The notes below the pieces were generated by a model that saw only the letters and a program-made list of their open reading frames with translations, did not search any database and had not been told where the DNA came from. The translations under genes were made by a program, and so were the position numbers. From Pelargonium cotyledonis (Eukaryota > Streptophyta > Magnoliopsida > Geraniales > Geraniaceae), in assembly GCA_036897625.1 (NCBI GenBank), contig JAYMTA010000002.1:170001-234000 (forward strand): a stretch of DNA of 64,000 bases, read 5' to 3'. Shown here one piece after another: positions 57,285 to 64,000 of this stretch. Numbering within the stretch: position 1 is the stretch's first letter; every line of letters starts with the position of its first letter.

Positions 57285-60200
57285 ACGATTGATAATTTTA
57301 TAACTCAAATGGAGCTCTTGTTACTTGTTAGTAGCAGCCATTTATCTTCATTGAAACCCTTTTTTCTATTTTTGCTGAGGTTACTAAAAAACTCTCTAGC
57401 ATTTGTATAAATTACTAGTTTGTCCTCATTTCCTTTGTACTAGGCTAGATAAATTCCTCACCTCAGCGTGTAACGTAGGCTCGTTTTAGGGATATTTCTT
57501 ATATTAGAACTTCAAGAGACTTCAGCAGAGTTATATCCTAATTTTAATACCAATGTTTGGTAAATTTATCCACTATTAAAGACGTTACCCCAGTAGCGAC
57601 AAGTCCATATGAATTCCCACTAAGATATAAAAATCTTAGAAAAACTTTGTACCTCTGAAATACTTGGATGTATAAAAAATGCTTTAAAGAAAAAACTTTC
57701 ATTTTAATATAAAAGCTTAACTTGAGACTTAACCCCAGGCTTATGCTATAAAAAAGTTTATGAGTCGTCTCTCAAATTAAAGTAAAAATTAAAACCTTAA
57801 TTGATAACATTTTCCAAGATCTTACTGATTTTTAGTACCAAAAGCTATGAAGTAATAAGGAATATACGCTAACTAACAGGTATTGCCAAGCAACTCAACT
57901 CATAATAGTTATTATATGCATTATCTTACTGGTAAGAGACGCATAGCATACATAAAATAAAGCTGACCTAGTAATGGAATTTTCTGTATTAAATAATAAT
58001 AAAGTAACTCTTTCATTTCAAAGCATTATATTATTAAGGAGTTATTTATAACAGATTATAAAGTTGTATTCGAAACAGGGCCTCGCGTACGTTCCAGTAA
58101 ATAGTCAGTACTCTAGTCATTGTTAGTATAGGTAGAGTTTTTTTCTATCTTAATTTTGAAAAATTGTTCCTTATGATATATGAAATTATTATATCTTGTA
58201 GTTATTGAAATAAAGTAAAGAATCCGCATCAGGTATTTGATTGATTGTTTTCAATACGATACTTAGTTTATGCCAAGGTCCACAGTAATAAGTGTTGTGA
58301 AGTTCACAGCTTAAACTCAAAGAAGCTATTTGATAAACCTTTCCTTTTGTTTAGAATGCTTGCTTATGTTTCCATACGTTGTAAAAGCAGAGACTTTCAA
58401 CGGCAAGCTCCTCGCGGGTTAGATTTATAGCTTACAGTAAGTGGAGTTGTAGCGGGGACTAAAGCCTGTTATAGACGTGACTATGAAAAGGAAACAGAAT
58501 CTTTTTTACTTCTTATTCATACTCTGTTATATCAGTATGCAGATAATGAAAAAGACTTTGCTAAATACCTGCTTGTAAAATTGACTTTTAATTAAATAAA
58601 GCGCGGGGTTTAACGCCTTATCTATTCCTTCCCCTTCTATAGACTCTTAAGAAGTCATTTTGAGATATTGACAAGTACTAAATTAGTTTAATAAATTTAG
58701 AGTAATAAGGATATTTTTTAAATTAACAAGAGTGGAGTAATAAACTAAATTTGCATCTTTATCCTTGAGCAAGTCTATTTTGTTGTTGTATTAACCCCTT
58801 TCCGGGCACTCTTCTGTACGAATTACTACTTTACTCGTACATATACAAGCAAACTACGACTATGACAGTCCTTCTTTCCATGAGTTTTACTAAGTGAATA
58901 GGAATAGAGAGACAAAGGCTCGGAGTTTACTAACATACTTCTTTCCTTTCTGATTGTCTATAGAGCTTACCACCTCTTAAGTTTTAAAGGTATATAAAAA
59001 ATCAAGACGCTCCAATACCTTTCTGCTTTAATGAGGGAATACGTAACTGTAAAACAAACAACTATATAGACGATATATAAGTAACGCAATCCGTATTTTA
59101 GTAGCTTTTATGAACCAATTCTAGCTTGCTATTGTACTCTTACTTTAAGATATTCCTATATATAGAACAAATTTCTTTTTATATAAGTAAATCCCTGTCT
59201 AAAGTCAACGCGGACTGCCTCTAACTTTCTCAATTTATTAGATACATCAAGTAGAATAACTAACTAAACGGAAAAAGATTATGTACGCATTAACTGTAAA
59301 ATAGCTGGTTGTATCCCACGTTAACGAGTGCATTATCTAGACTTTCAACCCTGTCCAAGTAAGTTTTTACTTACCGACAGAATTCCCACTCCCTGTTTTT
59401 ACAACGGGGCTGTTAATTTTTATGAATTCAAATTCTAGAGTATGCGGGGGTACCCCTTTGCTGTGTAGGATGGAACCCTCGTCTTTAATTAGTGCGAGCT
59501 CCTATTTACCTTGTAACAAAAACTTAGTTTTATGATATACTATATACCCGGGTTAAGGGTTTTATTTATAGAGCTTACCTCCTTTTTTCCTTGTAGTTGG
59601 TTTTATCCTAGTATTCTTCTAAAAATTTTACTGTAATGTTATTTTGAGACATCTTACTTTAAAGCGGGTTTGCTACCAGTCTAGTAACTTATCCTAACAA
59701 GCAAAGCCTGCCTAAATTTATTTGTAGCCTACGTAGTAAAAGAGACCAAGTAAAGAAAATACCTATCCGGGGTCTCGGGTTTTTCTTACATAAGAGAAAG
59801 GACAGTAATTTGAATAAGATCTGTTGGGCTTAGTGTTCGTTTGTATACTAGTAGTTTGGTAAGTTAAATGGAATACAATATGATTCTATCCTTTGTTGTC
59901 CTACCTTAGCTGTATGGGGGGGATCCTTGTCTTTAGTTGGAATAGGAAGGATCCCATCTAGGAAACGTATAGAGACAGTAAGTTAATATAACAAGTTTTT
60001 CTGACGAGCAGACCCGTTATGTATAGAGATACACGTAGGGTAACTTCAGTATAAATCCCGATGCTCCGTTTAATCTGGACCAAAAAAGACAAGAGTCCTC
60101 TGTATTATAAGCCGACAACAATATGTAAGGGGCTATCCTATCCCCTATTATAAGTAGACACATGCTCTTGCTGGTCGAAACAGTCAAGGTCAAGTTAAGG

Positions 60201-61260
60201 CTCGAGAATCTTCATGACCTATAGGATTCTAAAAAGAAAACCGGCTAAATTAGGAGAAAGATACGAGGAAAATATTGCCGGAATTGCAAAACCTAAACAA
60301 TTAAAAACCGCCATTTATTAAGTCAAAAATTAAATACACTATAATATAACCTATTCAAACCTTTGCTTTTATTCTCGATAAGCCGTTGGTTCTAATCTCA
60401 ATTCCAAGTACATTTTTAGTAGTTCGTTAGGAAGGAAGCCTAGAATACAGATAGAGTATGTCATAAACTGGAAAATAAGGCTTAGTAACTCTTTTACTAA
60501 GGAAATACCTGAGAAAGGGGAGCTCTAAAAAAAGGTTGATTTCTGTTATAATTATGCCAATACCTACTCAATCTTTTTGTAGAGTGTATTTTATACTACA
60601 AATGCGAGGGTATTACTGTTTTATCTACAGAGTACTTAGGGCCTCTAAGAGCTGAGGTAAAGTTATGTAGGACCCAGTCCTCGGAGGATTGCCTTGCTAT
60701 ATCTTTGATGATTAAGAGGGAGTGCGGAGCTTTAAGATTTCAATTTCTAGTAATAAACCGTACTTTAGTTTGTTTGTCAATTCTGTCTGATATTCCCCCC
60801 TACTCTTCTATCTAAAAATTCTCTGTCCTATCTTACGTACTAACACGAACACGAAGCTGAATTCGCTATGTACTATCCAGCTGATATCGTTCTAGGATTT
60901 CTTTAACTCCTATTTTACTTAACGTAGCTTTTACACTTTCAATAACTAAGCACTCTAATATAAATCTATAGGTTATCAGTTTAAAAAGATGAATCTGACA
61001 TCTTAGTTATGGTCCCAACCACTCCCTGCTTATCAACCTGCTCTTTCCTTAGCTCTTGTAGTTTTGTGTAATTAACTAGGGTGTATTTCCAGGGTTCAGT
61101 TGTTATAAGTAAGCATTGAAGCCCGTAAAAAGTATAGTATAGGATAAAACATATCTTTTATTTAGAGTATTTAGAGAAGAGAGCCCCTACCTTGAGCGGA
61201 ACTCTCGACTTCGTGCTACTATTACCGCAGGATACTAAATACAATTTTAACTGATTCTCT
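57285..61260. other. AT-rich spacer
   Basis: No gene is visible. An imperfect inverted repeat lies at 59914-59957, where ATGGGGGGGATCCTT faces AAGGATCCCAT across 18 bases. The open frame at 58245-58430 is not supported. Confidence 0.55.
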
Positions 61261-61263
61261 ATG

Positions 61264-61338
61264 ATGACAGGAGTTGAACCGGAGTCTTTTTACTCATATC
61301 CTCGCGCTTTAACAAAAATACGAATTGCCCATATGAGC
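61264..61338 (-). pseudogene. tRNA-like relic
   Basis: The minus strand reads TTTTGTTAAAGCGCGAGG, a D-arm-like part, then GATATGAGTAAAAAGAC and a T-arm-like TCCGGTTCAACTCCTG. The order fits a tRNA and the D part recalls plastid tRNA-Ile(CAU), but the anticodon cannot be read. Confidence 0.35.
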
Positions 61339-61339
61339 T

Positions 61340-64000
61340 CAAGGATCCCGCTAATGAAGAAGCGCTCTAAACTTTAAGGATTTCCTAACCTTTTTTAGTC
61401 TTATAAGCAATTTACTTGTTTAAATTAAGTCGGTTTTCAGTAGTATAGGCACCTTGTTACTCGGATAGGTTAAGCCCCTTCTCTAGTTAAATTTCTTGTA
61501 AAATCCTAGTATTAAAAGTCTTGGATTCGCTACACCTACTTTTCTTTCGTTTTTATTCGGAAATACCATACGATTCTTGATTTTAAAAGACATGAGTCTA
61601 ATCTTGTAGAGTTTATAGTAATTTAATTCTAGTGAGTGGGATTTTTAGATTGAGAACCTTGCAGTGTAAAGCAAATCCAGGCCCGGATTCCTTTTAGTTT
61701 ACTAGATTAGTTAGTTTAATAACTAGAATGAGTACTCCTGCCTTTCATAATAAAAGGTATCCTTGAGAAACCTTAGTTCGACAGGAGGGAAATCAAAAGA
61801 AGAGTAATCCTCCTAATGATATCAGACCTTGTCTTTCATCTTTATAATAGACTTCTATTTATATACAGTGGAAATACCCTATCTTGTTCTCATATCATAT
61901 TCGGTTTAAAGGACTCTTGATATAAAAAGAAAACTAAGGGTGCCCTCTGCGAACTTCCCGCTTGTTGGAATAAGTGCCATGACAGCAGAATGGAACATAA
62001 GTAGAAGAGGGGAGGGGGTTCGAACACCTATGTAGTTAGATCCCATATACATTAATTTTGGATGTCTTGAGTAATAGGAGAGGTTCTTTGTAGCTTTTTT
62101 CTATACTTGGTTAGAAAGAACTAACCTATGATATAGAGGAACTCTAAATCTCTTTGATATATTTAATGTTACGAAAAATTTTAGTAGTATCTTGATTTTC
62201 TGTTTAATATTAAAAAGGCACTCAAAAGTATAAAAATCTCTTCAGGAAAACGGGGTTAATGCACTACTTATAGAGCCTCCTATTTGAAGTGAGAATTGCT
62301 TTTGTTTAGTTGTATAGCTTCTGCATAAGAACAAGATTTTTTTTTATTTTCTTTTGCTAAACACCCTTTAACCTCCTTTCTCCTCAAGACAAATTACCCT
62401 AAAGCCTAAAGTCTATATCTTACTCATTAATTAAATAAAGGTGCAGCCTTACTACCCAAGAGTGTCTATTCGGGATTTAAGATTGAATTTAGTACCTCTC
62501 TCCTTGAAATAGGGTTCCCAGTTACAGCTAGGGATATCCTTAAAATACTAAATTGAATTCAATTGCTTTCCTTTTTATTACACGGTTTTCTTACTCGAAG
62601 TTCAAGCTAGTTCAAGACTGACACTTAGCACTTCCTGAAAAAGATAAACTATTAGCTCAGGCTTCTTTTGGCTAAACCCTGAGTAGAATGCAACTTTACC
62701 TTATAGAATCCACCATAATACTAGCTTGAACTTCACACTTATTAATAGATGGGGCTCCCTTAATCTAAAAAAGAGTTTTAGCAGTAATTCATTAAATTTC
62801 TTTTCCAAGCCTACTGTAGTGCCTTAAGTTTCCTAGTCTAGTTAGGAATAAGGAACCCCCTTGATCTGATACTAAGTCTGCATCACCCCTGAAAAGTCTG
62901 AAGAGCTTATTCCTTGTAAGATAAGAAGAATCGCTGAACAACGAGTACAAAAGTATGAAACTTAATATGAAGTCTTCTTTTTGACTATAAAGCAAATAAA
63001 TTATCCTGAGAGTGGAAAGGGTATTTTATAACTCTGTTTCTGTGTGCTATTCTTTAAGATATAGAATTCTATTTGCTGTACACTGAGTAAATAACTGGGC
63101 TGGGGTATTACTTATTAATTATATACTCGTTAGCAACCTCTTCAATTCTACCAAGCGCTAGGGTTTTAGCTTATTAAATTTAGAATACTACCGATTCAGT
63201 CAATGCCATAGCCTGTATCCTTATAAACGAACTTATTCTCTAGGCGGACGAATAGGATCCTCATTAGAAACCTGTTTGCTATTAGTAATCTAGATTTTTG
63301 CTGATACTACACGGGCATCTCTTTATTCTGACAGGAAATGTGCCCCGCCGGAACTTTATTCTTAATTTTAGTTTTATGTATAACAAGAGTCTTTCTGGAG
63401 TTAGATCATAAAAGCAGATAAACGCTCTTGCACGGCTACAACTCAGTAATTGTTTCCCCCGCTTGACGCCGGTAACTAATACCTTGAATTTGTAAATTAT
63501 AGACTCCCCCTTACTAGTATTATATAATGGTAACTAATAAACCAATCTCGAAAATATAAGAATCCACGTTAGTTTTAATTCAGATCGAAATTAAGGAGAC
63601 TCCTAAAAAAAAGTAGATTATGCTTTATAGATATTTATCTAAAATTCTTATCTATACATAAGTTTTAGCTCATTTTATTAAACAAAGAAAGCGTTTTAGT
63701 CGGAAATAGTCCAGTTATGGTATCCTTATGCTTAAATTACGTACCCAGTATTCATGTGCTACCCTATCTTATCAGGTTTATGAAAAAGTACTTCGTCTTG
63801 AATTCCACAGAGGAGCTAAATTCTATGCCACTTAGGTTTTTATCTTCTAAAAAGGAAGCAATTAAATTAATTTATCAAAATACACTCAAAAAAGGGGAGC
63901 GCTCCCTTGTACTACATAGTAAAACCTAGTAACTATGGGGAGCCTTTTTACATTCTTGACATTTTCCCGATTCTGAAGAAATTGATGCTACAAGTTAGAA
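61340..64000. other. AT-rich spacer to the window end
   Basis: No gene is visible. A T-arm-like GGGGGTTCGAACACC near 62013 stands alone. The open frames at 62792-62995 (minus) and 63717-63929 (plus) lack recognisable motifs. Confidence 0.55.

Overview
The window looks like a piece of a land-plant (streptophyte) mitochondrial genome. It opens inside the small-subunit rRNA gene. The conserved blocks of that gene, its plant-type 3' end and a 5S rRNA gene about 45 bp downstream are the rrn18-rrn5 pair typical of plant mitochondria. Both rRNAs are unusually divergent, yet rrn18 carries paired substitutions that preserve a helix, so it looks like a functional gene on a fast-evolving molecule. A nuclear copy cannot be excluded from one window. 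I cannot name the species: the spacer is very AT-rich for a plant mitochondrion, and no protein gene is present to anchor a lineage.

Layout. Positions 1-960 hold the 3' part of rrn18 and about 1004-1118 hold rrn5. From 1.1 to 2.4 kb is T/C-rich spacer with the first copies of a short repeat (core CTTCACTTTGTTCAGAGC). From 2.4 to 8.75 kb lies the most structured part: about twenty small elements of 45-56 bp, each bounded by inverted TTAGG/CCTAA and holding one or two short hairpins. They alternate with two blocks of eroded word repeats. From 8.8 to 16 kb is a mosaic of tRNA-like relics, more copies of the CTTCACTTTGTTCAG repeat in both orientations, and purine-rich islands that read as lysine-rich peptide in one frame. 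From about 16 kb to the end the texture is uniform AT-rich spacer studded with short GC-rich palindromes. Decayed tRNA genes (Lys, Gln, His, a CAU tRNA, Leu and others) recur every few kb, and two further lysine-rich islands lie at 45.5-46.5 and 54.0-54.8 kb.

No protein-coding gene is supported. The longest open frames (90-120 codons) are either antisense to rRNA or of the size expected by chance, and none reads like a known mitochondrial protein. The window is therefore about 1.1 kb of rRNA genes followed by about 63 kb of non-coding DNA.

How it fits together. The only expressed unit I can support is rrn18-rrn5. The rest reads as a decaying, repeat-rich spacer. tRNA genes appear to have been copied and then lost, with many G-to-A and C-to-T changes. 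A family of hairpin elements has spread locally while keeping its stems paired; this is the best candidate for an undescribed system here. All tRNA identities rest on remembered plant mitochondrial and plastid consensus sequences, not on a search.
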